Under the pieces are notes generated by a model, which saw only the letters and a program-made list of their open reading frames with translations, had not been told where the DNA came from and made no database searches. Shown here piece by piece: positions 1-9,358 of a DNA stretch of 64,000 nucleotides. Each line of letters opens with the position of its first letter. Position 1 is the stretch's first letter. The position numbers and the translations under genes are program-made. Source of the stretch: Winogradskyella psychrotolerans (GTDB lineage: Bacteria > Bacteroidota > Bacteroidia > Flavobacteriales > Flavobacteriaceae); the NCBI RefSeq assembly GCF_018860545.1, contig NZ_JAHKPN010000005.1, positions 1 to 64,000 of the forward strand. Direction: 5' to 3'.

Positions 1-54
1 CGAAGGCAGGAATCCATAATTAGCAAAAAAAAGTAGATTCCTGCTTTCGCAGGA
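1..54. repeat. Palindromic intergenic repeat, truncated by the window edge
   Basis: Bases 1-14 (CGAAGGCAGGAATC) pair with bases 36-49 (GATTCCTGCTTTCG), with one G-T wobble and an AT-rich loop. The element probably continues left of the window. Its minus-strand translation gives the peptide SFLRKQES, a familiar artefact of this kind of dispersed palindrome. The right arm runs into AGGAATGACA, which supplies both a spurious ATG at 55 and a purine-rich AGGA just before the likely real start of the next gene at 64. Many bacteria carry similar repeats in intergenic DNA; copy number here cannot be judged. Confidence 0.7.
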
Positions 55-63
55 ATGACAGAA

Positions 64-1353
64 ATGAGCAAAAAAAAAGTACTAATCGTAACCTATTATT
101 GGCCACCAGCTGGAGGTCCAGGCGTACAGCGTTGGTTAAAATTTGTGAAGTACTTGCCTGAGTTTGGTATTGAACCTGTAGTCTATTGCCCTGAAAATCC
201 AAACTATCCTATAAGGGATGAAAGTTTGGTGCATGACATCCCGAAAGCTATTACCGTTTTAAAACAACCGATAAATGAACCTTATGGTTTAGCGAGTCTG
301 TTTTCAAAAGAGAAATCTAAAAAAATAAGTTCTGGCGTGATTCCTAAAGCTAAAAAGCAATCTTTTATAGAAAAAGCGATGCTTTATGTACGAGGGAATT
401 TCTTTATTCCCGATGCTCGTAAAAATTGGATACAACCATCGGTTAAATTTCTTTCAAGTTATATAAAAGAGCATCAGATTGAAACGATAATTACGACTGG
501 TCCACCGCACAGTTTACATCTTATAGGTTTACAATTAAAGGCAGGATTAGGTGTCAAATGGTTTGCTGATTTTAGAGACCCTTGGACAACGATTGGCTAT
601 CATAAAGAGTTAAAACTTACGAAGGCTTCAAAAGCAAAACATATCGATTTAGAACATAAGGTTTTAAATGCTGCTGATGACATTATAGTAACGAGTAATC
701 ATACCAAAAACGAGTTTCAAACTAAAACGCGTCAACCTATTTCGGTTATTACTAATGGTTATGATGTTCATAGTATAAGCGTAAAAGAAAAAGACGAGAA
801 GTTTACGTTATCACATATAGGCTCGTTATTATCGGAGCGAAATCCTGTAGTGCTATGGAAAACACTTTCAGAATTAATACAAGAAAATGAATCATTTTCA
901 AAAGCTTTTAAATTACAATTAATAGGAGTTGTGAGTGATGATGTGATTGAGTCTATACATCAGAACGGGTTACAAAGTCATGTGGATGTAGTTGGCTACG
1001 TTAGCCATGATGACGCGTTAAGGTTTCAAATGAAATCACAATTATTATTGTTAATTGAAATTGATTCAGACGACACTAAAGCCATCATTCCAGGAAAAGT
1101 TTTTGAATATCTCATTTCTGAAACACCAATTTTAGCCATTGGCCCAAGAGATTCAGATGTAGAACAAATTATCAAATCCACCAATACAGGAACGTATTTT
1201 AATTACCATCAAAAAGCGGAATTAAAAACGCAACTCGTAAGCTATTTTGAAGCGTTTCAAAACAATACACTAAGAGTACATGCTATCGGTTTACAACCAT
1301 ATAGCAGAAAAGCTCTGACGCAAAAATTAGCTCAGAGGATTTTAAACACTTAA
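64..1353 (+). CDS. Glycosyltransferase, GT-B fold (GT4-like)
   Basis: Probably transfers a sugar from an activated donor during synthesis of a surface polysaccharide, at the cytoplasmic face of the inner membrane. The N-terminus (KVLIVTYYWPPAGGPGVQRW) is the nucleotide-free Rossmann lobe typical of GT4-like enzymes, with a glycine loop followed by a long helix. The C-terminal lobe carries the donor-site region KVFEYLISETPILAIG near residues 340-360. I place the start at 64 because the upstream in-frame ATG at 55 lies inside the palindromic repeat and the conserved fold begins right after 64. A flippase follows on the same strand after 190 bp. Donor and acceptor cannot be read from the sequence. 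Confidence 0.85.
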   Translation: MSKKKVLIVTYYWPPAGGPGVQRWLKFVKYLPEFGIEPVVYCPENPNYPIRDESLVHDIPKAITVLKQPINEPYGLASLFSKEKSKKISSGVIPKAKKQSFIEKAMLYVRGNFFIPDARKNWIQPSVKFLSSYIKEHQIETIITTGPPHSLHLIGLQLKAGLGVKWFADFRDPWTTIGYHKELKLTKASKAKHIDLEHKVLNAADDIIVTSNHTKNEFQTKTRQPISVITNGYDVHSISVKEKDEKFTLSHIGSLLSERNPVVLWKTLSELIQENESFSKAFKLQLIGVVSDDVIESIHQNGLQSHVDVVGYVSHDDALRFQMKSQLLLLIEIDSDDTKAIIPGKVFEYLISETPILAIGPRDSDVEQIIKSTNTGTYFNYHQKAELKTQLVSYFEAFQNNTLRVHAIGLQPYSRKALTQKLAQRILNT

Positions 1354-1503
1354 ATGACTTTTAATAAGGTTGTTAATGTAAAAATCTTTAGAGTAATTAT
1401 TAGCAAATGTGAGGTTGTCCCCTTGAAGATTAGTGAGAAATAAAATGTTTTTTAGTTTGATGCTACCGAACGAAACTCTTAGGGTTGTGTATTCTAAAAT
1501 CAT
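1342..1503 (-). other. Possible 53-codon ORF, weak
   Basis: The gap between the glycosyltransferase and the flippase holds an uninterrupted minus-strand frame starting with ATG at 1503 (MILEYTTLRVSF...) and overlapping the glycosyltransferase stop by 12 bases. The composition is plausible for a protein, but I recognise no family and see no promoter. It may be chance in AT-rich DNA. Confidence 0.2.
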
Positions 1504-1542
1504 TTTGGAATTTGATATTTTAAAGTTGTTATTTGTAAAGCT

Positions 1543-3000
1543 ATGGGAATCGTATTAAACCAATCATTTAAAAACACCATCACAACCTATTTGGGTTTTG
1601 GGATTGGAGCTATTAATACACTCTTTCTTTACACCAATTTTTTATCAGATCAATATTATGGTTTAGTTGCGTTTTTATTGTCTGCAGCTAATATTATGAT
1701 GCCGTTTATGGCCTTTGGTGTTCATAACGCGATTGTTAAATTCTATTCGTCTTTTAAATCTAAGAGCAGTATCAATAGTTTTTTAACGCTGATGCTGTTT
1801 CTGCCATTGGTGTTTATAATTCCCACAGGATTTATAGGTTATTTTGCCTATGATTCCATTGTCCGTTGGCTTGCTGGAGAGAACCAAATTGTAGAGAATT
1901 ATGTCTGGCATATTTTTATTCTAGCCATTGCTATGGCTTATTTCGAAATCTTTTTTGCGTGGACAAAGGTGCAAATGCAAACGGTTTTTGGAAATGTAAT
2001 GAAAGAGATATTTCACCGTGTAGGTATTATGATATTACTTTTTGCGGTGTATTTAGAGTGGTTAACAGTAGACAATTTTATAGTTGCAATGGTTGGAGTT
2101 TATGTTTTACGACTTCTAATTATGAAACTATATGCGTATTCGGTAAGATTCCCAACCTTAAAGTTTCGGAGATTAGAAAATCGTTTTTCCATATTAAAAT
2201 ATTCAGCCTTAATGATTATTGCTGGTTCTGTGGCGATGCTTATTTTGGATATTGATAAGTTTATGATCGGATTAATAGTACCCGATATTGAGCAAGTGGC
2301 TTACTATAGTGTAGCCATTTTTATAGCTACAGTTATTGCTGTTCCGCAACGCGCTATGCATCAAATTATGCTGCCACTAACGGCTAAATATCTTAACGAA
2401 AAGGACAATTTCGCTTTAGAAGATTTATACAAGCGAAGTTCTATGACGCTTTTAGCAGTGAGTGGTTTTATTTTTTTACTTATTATTTTAAATATCAATC
2501 AGCTTTATGAAATCCTTCCAGAAGAGTTTACAGGAGGACTTTTTGTAGTACTCATAGTAAGTCTAGCTAAGCTTTACGATAATGGTTTAGGAAATAATAA
2601 TGCCATCCTATTTAATAGCGATTATTATAGAATGGTTTTATTTTTTGGAGTTATATTGGCACTAATGGCTATTGTACTGAATGCTGTTTTTATTCCTATT
2701 TATGGTATTGAAGGCTCCGCTTTTGCTACATTTTTGGCAGTATGTATTTACAATACAATTAAAATTATATTCGTAAAACAGAAATTTAATATGTTGCCAT
2801 TTACTATAGGCTCAGCTAAAGTTATGCTAATATTAGTTGTATTATCTATGGTGTTCTACTTTTGGGAATTTCCATTTCATCCCATAGCTAATATCATTTT
2901 AAAATCTTTATTAATTGGTATCGTATATCTCATTCTTATTTATAAACTGAATGTGTCTGAAGATATTTCAGAACAAATAAAAAAGTACCTAAAACTTTAG
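1543..3000 (+). CDS. Polysaccharide/O-antigen flippase (Wzx-like, MOP superfamily)
   Basis: A 485-residue integral membrane protein with about 12-14 hydrophobic segments spread over its whole length, the pattern of MOP-superfamily lipid-linked oligosaccharide exporters. The N-terminus (GIVLNQSFKNTITTYLGFGIG) resembles the first helix of flavobacterial oligosaccharide flippases. The charged loop near residues 200-215 (RFPTLKFRRLENRF) separates the two halves. Together with the upstream glycosyltransferase it marks the edge of a surface-glycan locus. The stop codon lies inside the stem of a terminator, so the transcript probably ends here. The transported glycan is unknown. Confidence 0.88.
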   Translation: MGIVLNQSFKNTITTYLGFGIGAINTLFLYTNFLSDQYYGLVAFLLSAANIMMPFMAFGVHNAIVKFYSSFKSKSSINSFLTLMLFLPLVFIIPTGFIGYFAYDSIVRWLAGENQIVENYVWHIFILAIAMAYFEIFFAWTKVQMQTVFGNVMKEIFHRVGIMILLFAVYLEWLTVDNFIVAMVGVYVLRLLIMKLYAYSVRFPTLKFRRLENRFSILKYSALMIIAGSVAMLILDIDKFMIGLIVPDIEQVAYYSVAIFIATVIAVPQRAMHQIMLPLTAKYLNEKDNFALEDLYKRSSMTLLAVSGFIFLLIILNINQLYEILPEEFTGGLFVVLIVSLAKLYDNGLGNNNAILFNSDYYRMVLFFGVILALMAIVLNAVFIPIYGIEGSAFATFLAVCIYNTIKIIFVKQKFNMLPFTIGSAKVMLILVVLSMVFYFWEFPFHPIANIILKSLLIGIVYLILIYKLNVSEDISEQIKKYLKL

Positions 3001-3006
3001 GTACTT
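2983..3006 (+). terminator. Hairpin over the flippase stop codon
   Basis: AAGTACCTAA (2983-2992) pairs perfectly with TTAGGTACTT (2997-3006) around a 4-base loop, followed by an A-rich tract. The TAG stop of the flippase is inside the right arm. A second stem, TTCCCGT (3021-3027) with ACGGGAA (3052-3058), follows and may serve the convergent gene. Confidence 0.6.
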
Positions 3007-3082
3007 ATAAAAACAAGAAATTCCCGTAAGGTGCTTTGAGGCATACGACAAACGGGAACTTCTAACCAACCAAAAAAACTTT

Positions 3083-4264
3083 TTATCCTCTAGATCGACT
3101 TGAGCTAGATCTTGTAGAACTTTGATTGCTAGTTCTACTACTTGCGTTTGATCTTGCTTTTACAGCCGACGACTTTGCTTTAGTAGATATACGAGAATTA
3201 GTTGTACTCGGTTTTCTAACGGATGAACTATTTCTTGTTACTGTTCTATTAGACACAGAAGAACTGCTTCTGGTCACATTAGAATTTGAACTTCTTGTAG
3301 GCGTTACATTTGTAGAGCGTTGCGTCTGAGTTCTACTAGGTGTAACGGTTCTAGTCGTTGTTCGTGTTGCGGTGCTTGTTCTTGTTGTTCTAGCCGGAGT
3401 TGAACTTCTTGTTGTTGAACGCGTTGGTGTTGCAGTACTTCTTGTCGATGTAGACCTTGTATTGGCGTTGCTTAAACGGTTTGCTCTTGTGCTCGTTATG
3501 GTTGTGTTTCTACGTTGTACTTGTGTTCTAATAGTACGTTCAGCACTGTTTCTCGGAGTTTGCGCATAACTAACATTTCTTCTAGTGGTAGTTGTTGTTC
3601 TTCTTACTGCATAACCATTGTCACGTCTTCCAATGTTATAATGTCTTACATTGTTAGTGTATGGTCTGTAATATATATGTCTTACTGGTGTATAATATTG
3701 TCTGTATGGGTTGATGTGAACAACACTAAAGTTCGCATGTGGTACCGCATAAAATCTGTGCCATGGTCTGTAAACGTACGATCTGTTGTAGATATTAATG
3801 AAGCCATCATATCTGTAGAATACATTGTTTCTGTAATATACATTTAATCCACCAACACGACTTATTCTACCAAAACTGTTATAATTGATAAAGATGTTTC
3901 CAATTTGGTTAACACGTCCATAATAATCATAATAGATAGGTGTGTTTTCAATTTGAATGATAGCACCAAATTCATCATATTGTACGTAAGGATTGTAATC
4001 ATACCCTGTATTAAAACTCAAACTAAAACCAGGAGTATTAATTCCAACGCTTACATCTGGACCATAATTAGGTAAGTAAAAATCGAACTGACCATCAGCG
4101 AACACAGAAAATTCAATTCCTGCTTCATTAAATATGAAAGAATTACCATAACCTCTCACGTAGTTATTAATTGAAGACTCTGCTTCAGACGATGTTGTGT
4201 TGGTTGCGAATGCAGTTGTGCTTATAGCGACTAAAGTTGCAAATAAATATATAATTCGTTTCAT
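3083..4264 (-). CDS. Secreted protein with a long Ser/Thr/Arg-rich tail
   Basis: Function unknown. Residues 1-20 are a Sec signal peptide (MKRIIYLFATLVAISTTAFA). Residues about 35-215 are rich in Tyr, Asn, Gly and Phe with repeated short aromatic strands, suggesting a beta-rich extracytoplasmic domain. From about residue 225 to 393 the chain is almost entirely Ser, Thr and Arg (runs such as TRSTATPTRSTTRSS), strongly basic and presumably disordered. Such a tail could bind nucleic acid or acidic glycans, but that is inference. It ends close to the convergent flippase and has its own upstream TATTTTTG element (4315-4322, minus strand). Confidence 0.75.
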   Translation of the reverse strand: MKRIIYLFATLVAISTTAFATNTTSSEAESSINNYVRGYGNSFIFNEAGIEFSVFADGQFDFYLPNYGPDVSVGINTPGFSLSFNTGYDYNPYVQYDEFGAIIQIENTPIYYDYYGRVNQIGNIFINYNSFGRISRVGGLNVYYRNNVFYRYDGFINIYNRSYVYRPWHRFYAVPHANFSVVHINPYRQYYTPVRHIYYRPYTNNVRHYNIGRRDNGYAVRRTTTTTRRNVSYAQTPRNSAERTIRTQVQRRNTTITSTRANRLSNANTRSTSTRSTATPTRSTTRSSTPARTTRTSTATRTTTRTVTPSRTQTQRSTNVTPTRSSNSNVTRSSSSVSNRTVTRNSSSVRKPSTTNSRISTKAKSSAVKARSNASSRTSNQSSTRSSSSRSRG

Positions 4265-4314
4265 AATAATTGGGTTTTAAATTAAACTCGGTTAGTATAA
4301 AACAAACAGCGTGC

Positions 4315-4322
4315 CAAAAATA
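4315..4322 (-). promoter_or_regulatory. Putative -7 element TATTTTTG
   Basis: The minus strand reads TATTTTTG, matching the Bacteroidota -7 consensus TAnnTTTG, about 50 bases before the start at 4264. A TTG lies 24 bases further upstream (4347-4349), slightly wider than the usual 17-23. Confidence 0.4.
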
Positions 4323-4453
4323 TAAATCTTTGATTGTTAGTGTATTCAAATTAAAGGTGACCGAAATAACTACAATTGGTGGTATGTGTTTTAGTATTAA
4401 TACCTGAGATGTTGTAAATTTTATTACTTTTAAACCAAGACCAACAATTAACC

Positions 4454-5533
4454 ATGAAACCGAATCAAATACATTGCCAGAATTGTGAACAACCTTTTGA
4501 TGACAATTTTCAATTCTGTCCGCATTGTGGTCAAAAAGCAAATGATGAACTTACCATAGGTGTATTATTTTATAATACCATTAGCAATTACTTTTCATTT
4601 GATGCACGTTTCTTTAAAAGCTTTGTGCCTTTAATGTTTAAACCTGGGTATCTGCCTAAAGAATTTATAAAAGGAAAGCGTTTAATGTATTTGCATCCTG
4701 CACAGATGTATTTGTTTATTTCTGTATTATTCTTTTTTATTTTTTCGTTTACAGTTAGAGAACAAGTTTCTGATCTCAACAATAATTTTCTAGAGATTTT
4801 TGATAAAGATGGAACTATTGTTTTAGATTCTGTGCAAACAAGAAAAAGAGATTCGTTAAAGCATATAAATGATTCCATAGCTAGAAAGGAAGTTGCTCTT
4901 GCACTTAAGAAGAATAAATTTATTACTGGTATGAGTGATAAAGAAATAGATTCTATCACAAATCAAGAAAACCTTTACAAGCGGAAAGATGATTTCTTTG
5001 GTATTGATGAGTCACAAATCGATTCTTTAATAGGTGTAAATGCTTCTGATAAAGATATTTATATAGCCATGGGATTAGAAGAAGATGATGGTTGGTTAAC
5101 GCGAAAAATATATACGCAGGTTCTTAAATTCTATAAAGACAAAGATGCAGGTAATATTTTAAGTAGATTTTACGATACTATACCGATTGCCTTATTTTTT
5201 GTACTACCAATTTTTGCATTAATACTTAAACTATTCTATATTGTTAGAGGGAGGTATGCACATCATTTGGTATTTAGTTTTTATTATTTCTCGTTTATTT
5301 TTACCGTTTTGAGTATCATATTTGGCATCAATTTAATTTATGAAATACCAGATTGGATAGATCTCTTAATTACTTTATCTTGTTTTATATACTTTTTTAT
5401 CGCTATAAAACGCTTTTACCGTCAAGGTTGGTTTTTAAGTTTTATTAAAACGTCTTTAGTTACAATGCTCTTTTTTCCGGTGGTTTTAATTTCTACAATA
5501 ACAATAATGGTATTTGCCTTTTTGTTTTATTAA
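4454..5533 (+). CDS. DUF3667 membrane protein with N-terminal zinc ribbon
   Basis: A 359-residue protein with an N-terminal zinc ribbon formed by CQNCEQPF (about residues 8-15) and CPHCGQK (about 22-28). The region FKPGYLPKEFIKGKRLMYLHPAQMYLFIS is diagnostic of DUF3667. One membrane segment follows at about 85-103, then a hydrophilic middle of about 130 residues, then four to five membrane segments up to the C-terminus. The role of this family is unknown. Its stop codon shares the sequence TTAA with the stop of the convergent gene, so the two genes overlap tail to tail by four bases. Confidence 0.85.
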   Translation: MKPNQIHCQNCEQPFDDNFQFCPHCGQKANDELTIGVLFYNTISNYFSFDARFFKSFVPLMFKPGYLPKEFIKGKRLMYLHPAQMYLFISVLFFFIFSFTVREQVSDLNNNFLEIFDKDGTIVLDSVQTRKRDSLKHINDSIARKEVALALKKNKFITGMSDKEIDSITNQENLYKRKDDFFGIDESQIDSLIGVNASDKDIYIAMGLEEDDGWLTRKIYTQVLKFYKDKDAGNILSRFYDTIPIALFFVLPIFALILKLFYIVRGRYAHHLVFSFYYFSFIFTVLSIIFGINLIYEIPDWIDLLITLSCFIYFFIAIKRFYRQGWFLSFIKTSLVTMLFFPVVLISTITIMVFAFLFY

Positions 5534-6192
5534 CCGTTAATAGAACCAGCATGCCAAATTGGAACATTTAAAAATGTACTCAACATCTCAGCATCTTTAA
5601 TAATAGATTTTAAATTACCATGATCAACGACGTTTCTTCTAGAAGCATCATCTAAAACTAAGTTGAGCTCAAAACTTTTGTAGGAACCGTCATCACTTTG
5701 AACGTGCTCGCCAATAATTTGAATTGCAATAATTGATTTTAAAGGTAGATAGTCTTCAGAGTGTTGCCGTCTCGATTTATGTAGTTTGAATTGGTAAGTC
5801 GTGTAATAAAGCCCTTGTTGCTTGTCGAATACTCTTGGTTTGTAAAATATATAAAACATAAAACCACCAGCTCCAGCAAATAGTAACCCAAAAAGGATGA
5901 GAAACCAATTGATTGAAACGGTCTCAATATTACTTTTAAATATGGGTAATATGGCAAAAAATAAAACTCCGAAGCCTACAGCAAAAAATACAAAACTGAA
6001 GATAGCGGCCCCAATGGAAGGTTTGTATATTAATTTAGACGGGTTTGCTTGAATTAAAACATTGGTTTTAAAACTTGCTCCACCATATTTTAAAGGAGCC
6101 GTTGAAACTTTAGATTTTATGGTGTCAGTAGGACTAAATGAATTTTCTCCAGCTTCAATAACTTCGTCGTGAAAACCTTCAGGTAAATCCAT
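5530..6192 (-). CDS. Conserved membrane protein of unknown function
   Basis: A 220-residue protein with a hydrophilic N-terminus, two closely spaced membrane helices at about 65-87 and 93-115, and a C-terminal soluble domain of about 100 residues (LKSIIAIQIIGEHVQSDDGSYKSFELNLVL) that looks like a small beta-rich PH-like fold; that fold is a guess. The ATG follows the uvrA stop after a single base (TAA G ATG on the minus strand), so translation is probably coupled to uvrA. I know of no functional link to DNA repair. Confidence 0.75.
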   Translation of the reverse strand: MDLPEGFHDEVIEAGENSFSPTDTIKSKVSTAPLKYGGASFKTNVLIQANPSKLIYKPSIGAAIFSFVFFAVGFGVLFFAILPIFKSNIETVSINWFLILFGLLFAGAGGFMFYIFYKPRVFDKQQGLYYTTYQFKLHKSRRQHSEDYLPLKSIIAIQIIGEHVQSDDGSYKSFELNLVLDDASRRNVVDHGNLKSIIKDAEMLSTFLNVPIWHAGSING

Positions 6193-6193
6193 C

Positions 6194-8983
6194 TTATAAT
6201 TTCTCTTTTAAATATTTACCTGTGACTGAATTTTTGTTTTTTATAATCTCTTCAGGTGTTCCGGAAGCTACGAGTTGTCCGCCATGTTTTCCGCCTTCAG
6301 GACCTAAATCAATGATGTAATCGGCACATTTAATCAAATCAATATTGTGTTCAATGACAATAATTGAATGGCCTTTGGCAATTAACGCTTGAAAGGATTT
6401 CAATAACTTTTTAATATCGTGAAAATGAAGTCCTGTGGTTGGTTCATCAAATATAAAAAGGGCATTATCACTTTTACTACCTTTTCCTAAAAATGTCGCC
6501 AGTTTTATGCGTTGTGCTTCACCACCAGAAAGGGTAGAAGAGGATTGTCCTAAAGTTACATAACCTAAACCAACATCTTGAAGTGGTTGTAATTTACCTT
6601 GAATTTTAGTTTGCTTATGGCTTTTGAAAAAATCAATAGCATCATCAATCGTAAGGTTTAGAATGTCATCAATAGATTTACCTTCAAATTTGACTTCTAA
6701 GACTTCTTTTTTAAAGCGTTTGCCGCCACAAGTATCGCAAGTTAAATGCACATCGGCCATAAACTGCATTTCAATAGTAACTTCTCCTTCACCTTTACAA
6801 GTTTCACAACGTCCACCATCGACATTGAAACTAAAATGTTTTGCCGCATAATTTCGGATGTTACTCAGTTTTTGAGACGCGAATAAGGCGCGTATATCAT
6901 CATAAGCTTTAATATAGGTCACAGGATTAGAACGGGAAGAGCGACCAATAGGATTCTGATCTACAAATTCGACATGTTGAATATTGCTATGATTGCCTTT
7001 TATTTCAGACACCTGACCAATTTTATCACTAAATCCTGTGAGCTTCTTTTGAATAGCAGGAAACAAAATCTTTTTGACCAATGTACTTTTTCCACTTCCA
7101 GAAACTCCCGTAATAACCGTTAGCATTTCTAAGGGAAATGTAACATCTACATTTTTTAAATTATTCTCACGAGCACCAACAATTTCAATATTATATTTTG
7201 AAGTTCTTCGTTTTTTAGGGACTTCAATTTCTAAGTCACCATTTAAGTAATTTGCTGTGAGTGTATCTGCGGATAAAATGTCTTCAAAATTTCCAACAGC
7301 AACGACTTCACCACCGAGAGTTCCAGCTTCTGGTCCTATATCAATAATAGAATCAGCAGCTTTCATAATATCCTCATCATGTTCTACGACGATGACTGTA
7401 TTTCCTAAATCTCGTAACGATTTTAACACCTCGATTAAACGTTCGGTATCTTTGGGGTGTAGGCCAATGCTAGGTTCGTCTAAAATATACATAGACCCAA
7501 CAAGACTGCTGCCTAATGATGTTGCTAAGTTGATGCGCTGACTTTCTCCTCCGGAAAGTGTATTCGATTTTCGGTTTAAGGTTAGATAATTTAAACCCAC
7601 ATTAGATAAAAATCCTAGGCGAGTGTTGATTTCTGTTAACAAACGTTTTGCTATTTTAGTATCACTATCACTTAACGTCAAATTTTTAAAAAACACCGTT
7701 AATTCATCTATTGGTAAGTCGACTAAATCTGTAATAGTCGCATTATCAATTCTAACATAACTAGCCTCTACACGTAAGCGTTTGCCTTTACACACGCTAC
7801 ATTTTGTTTTACCACGATACCGTGATAACATCACACGATTCTGAATTTTGTAAGCCTTTGATTCGAGTTCCGCAAAGAAATCATCTAAGCCTTCAAAATA
7901 TGTATTGCCTTTCCAAATGAGCGCTTTGTGTTCATCACTTAATTGAAAATAGGGTTTATGAATTGGAAAATCGAACTGATGTGAGTTATTTACTAATTGA
8001 TCTCTATACCAACTCATACTGTCGCCTCTCCAAGGGAAAATGGCATTTTCAAAAACAGACAAGGCTGTATTTGGAATGACTAGATCATCATCAATACCAA
8101 TAACATCTCCATAGCCTTCACATTTAGGACAGGCGCCATACGGATTATTAAAGCTGAACAAATGGGCATTCGGTTCCAAAAAAGACATGCCATCTAATTC
8201 AAACTTATTATTAAACGTCGTTTGTTTTTTATCGGCAAGCGATTCTATAATACAAGTGCCAACACCTTCGTAAAAAGCAGTTCCTACAGCATCTGCCAAG
8301 CGGTTAAGGAAATCTTCATCATTTTTGAATACAATTCTATCGACAACTAAGAATAGATTTTTATCTGATTTAATAGTTTGTTTTAAGGCATCATCAATTC
8401 TTACAACGTCGTCCTTTACCTTAATACGCGCATAACCTTGCTGTTGCAGTGTTTGCAACTTGTTTTCAACAGTTCGTCCTTCTTCTAAAATAATAGGTGC
8501 TAAAAGCAGTAGTTTACTACCTTCTTCAAATTTTGAAATGAAATTAATCACATCAGAAACCGTATGTTTTTTTACTTCTTCACCCGAAATAGGCGAGTAG
8601 GTCTTACCGATTCTTGCGAATAATAATTTAAGATAATCGTAAATTTCTGTTGTAGTACCAACTGTAGAACGTGGATTTGTAGAATTCACTTTTTGCTCAA
8701 TCGCAATAGCAGGTGCAATACCTTTAATGTAATCTACTTTTGGTTTGTTGAGTCGACCTAAAAACTGACGTGCATAACTACTTAAACTTTCTACATAACG
8801 TCTTTGACCTTCTGCATATAAGGTATCAAATGCTAAACTAGACTTTCCAGAACCAGATAAGCCTGTAATAACCACCAATTTATTTCTAGGAATGACAACA
8901 TCAATATTTTTAAGGTTATGCAATTTTGCACCTTTAATAATGATATTTTCCTTTGGGCTAACGTCTAAAACAGTTGTATTCAT
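6194..8983 (-). CDS. uvrA: Excinuclease ABC subunit A (UvrA)
   Basis: Damage-recognition ATPase of nucleotide excision repair; it forms a dimer that loads UvrB on lesions. The 929-residue length is normal. It has two ABC ATPase modules with Walker A motifs GLSGSGKSS (about residue 41) and GVSGSGKST in the second half. The signature motifs are LSGGESQR and LSGGEAQR (about 818) and the second Walker B is LFIFDEPTTGLH. Zinc-binding cysteine pairs are present: CPKC with CSVC in module one, and CETC with CDTC at about residues 726-753 in module two. A TATCTTTG element (9008-9015) precedes it. The unknown membrane gene downstream is one base away. Confidence 0.98.
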   Translation of the reverse strand: MNTTVLDVSPKENIIIKGAKLHNLKNIDVVIPRNKLVVITGLSGSGKSSLAFDTLYAEGQRRYVESLSSYARQFLGRLNKPKVDYIKGIAPAIAIEQKVNSTNPRSTVGTTTEIYDYLKLLFARIGKTYSPISGEEVKKHTVSDVINFISKFEEGSKLLLLAPIILEEGRTVENKLQTLQQQGYARIKVKDDVVRIDDALKQTIKSDKNLFLVVDRIVFKNDEDFLNRLADAVGTAFYEGVGTCIIESLADKKQTTFNNKFELDGMSFLEPNAHLFSFNNPYGACPKCEGYGDVIGIDDDLVIPNTALSVFENAIFPWRGDSMSWYRDQLVNNSHQFDFPIHKPYFQLSDEHKALIWKGNTYFEGLDDFFAELESKAYKIQNRVMLSRYRGKTKCSVCKGKRLRVEASYVRIDNATITDLVDLPIDELTVFFKNLTLSDSDTKIAKRLLTEINTRLGFLSNVGLNYLTLNRKSNTLSGGESQRINLATSLGSSLVGSMYILDEPSIGLHPKDTERLIEVLKSLRDLGNTVIVVEHDEDIMKAADSIIDIGPEAGTLGGEVVAVGNFEDILSADTLTANYLNGDLEIEVPKKRRTSKYNIEIVGARENNLKNVDVTFPLEMLTVITGVSGSGKSTLVKKILFPAIQKKLTGFSDKIGQVSEIKGNHSNIQHVEFVDQNPIGRSSRSNPVTYIKAYDDIRALFASQKLSNIRNYAAKHFSFNVDGGRCETCKGEGEVTIEMQFMADVHLTCDTCGGKRFKKEVLEVKFEGKSIDDILNLTIDDAIDFFKSHKQTKIQGKLQPLQDVGLGYVTLGQSSSTLSGGEAQRIKLATFLGKGSKSDNALFIFDEPTTGLHFHDIKKLLKSFQALIAKGHSIIVIEHNIDLIKCADYIIDLGPEGGKHGGQLVASGTPEEIIKNKNSVTGKYLKEKL

Positions 8984-9007
8984 AGGTAATATTAAGTTCT
9001 AAGTTTG

Positions 9008-9015
9008 CAAAGATA
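9008..9015 (-). promoter_or_regulatory. Putative uvrA -7 element TATCTTTG
   Basis: The minus strand reads TATCTTTG 25 bases before the uvrA ATG, identical to the -7 element of the SRP RNA gene at 39107. No good TTG is seen at the expected upstream distance, so the -33 half is weak. Confidence 0.45.
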
Positions 9016-9123
9016 CTATATAGCTCGTAAAGATTTAACTATGTTGTATAATTCATCTCTGATGATAAGGATGGTGACTTTTTATTTGAAAAAAGACCGT
9101 TGAATTGATAGATAGTGGAATTA

Positions 9124-9268
9124 TTATTTAACCCTTTCATAGTGCAAGCGGATTTCAATTAAATGATCCAGTTTAAAAATGCTGAGAAAGGTTTTGAGCT
9201 CAATTATTTCACGTTGTTTGTTAGCTTGATCAGGCTTCCATTTTAAGAATAAAGCGTTTAATAATCAT
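9124..9268 (-). pseudogene. Possible frameshifted small gene or gene remnant
   Basis: On the minus strand, ATG at 9268 opens a short frame (MIIKRFILK) that stops after 12 codons. Removing one A from the AAAA run at about 9240-9243 joins it to an open frame reading WKPDQANKQREIIELKTFL and ending LHYERVK at 9124. The joined product would be about 47 residues, highly charged and probably helical. It could be a decayed small gene, a homopolymer sequencing error, or chance. No family is recognised. Confidence 0.3.
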
Positions 9269-9358
9269 ATTCTTAACAATAATGTAGCCTATAATCACTT
9301 TTTTCATCCATTAAAGGCGCACTTTATCCGATAAAATGTTAAATTTTAGTACTTTTTT

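Noticed and set aside
20-202. Minus-strand 60-codon frame containing SFLRKQES
   Set aside because: It is a translation of the palindromic repeat and of the antisense of the glycosyltransferase start, not a gene.
1866-2255. 129-codon frame within the flippase gene
   Set aside because: Same strand, different frame, inside a clear membrane protein gene; Cys-rich composition is typical of an out-of-frame translation.
3126-3847. Three plus-strand frames opposite the Ser/Thr/Arg-rich gene
   Set aside because: They are antisense readings of low-complexity codons (Val/Leu-rich products) and have no start signals.
4185-4541. Minus-strand 118-codon frame over the divergent promoter region
   Set aside because: It spans two gene starts and a promoter; composition is not protein-like.
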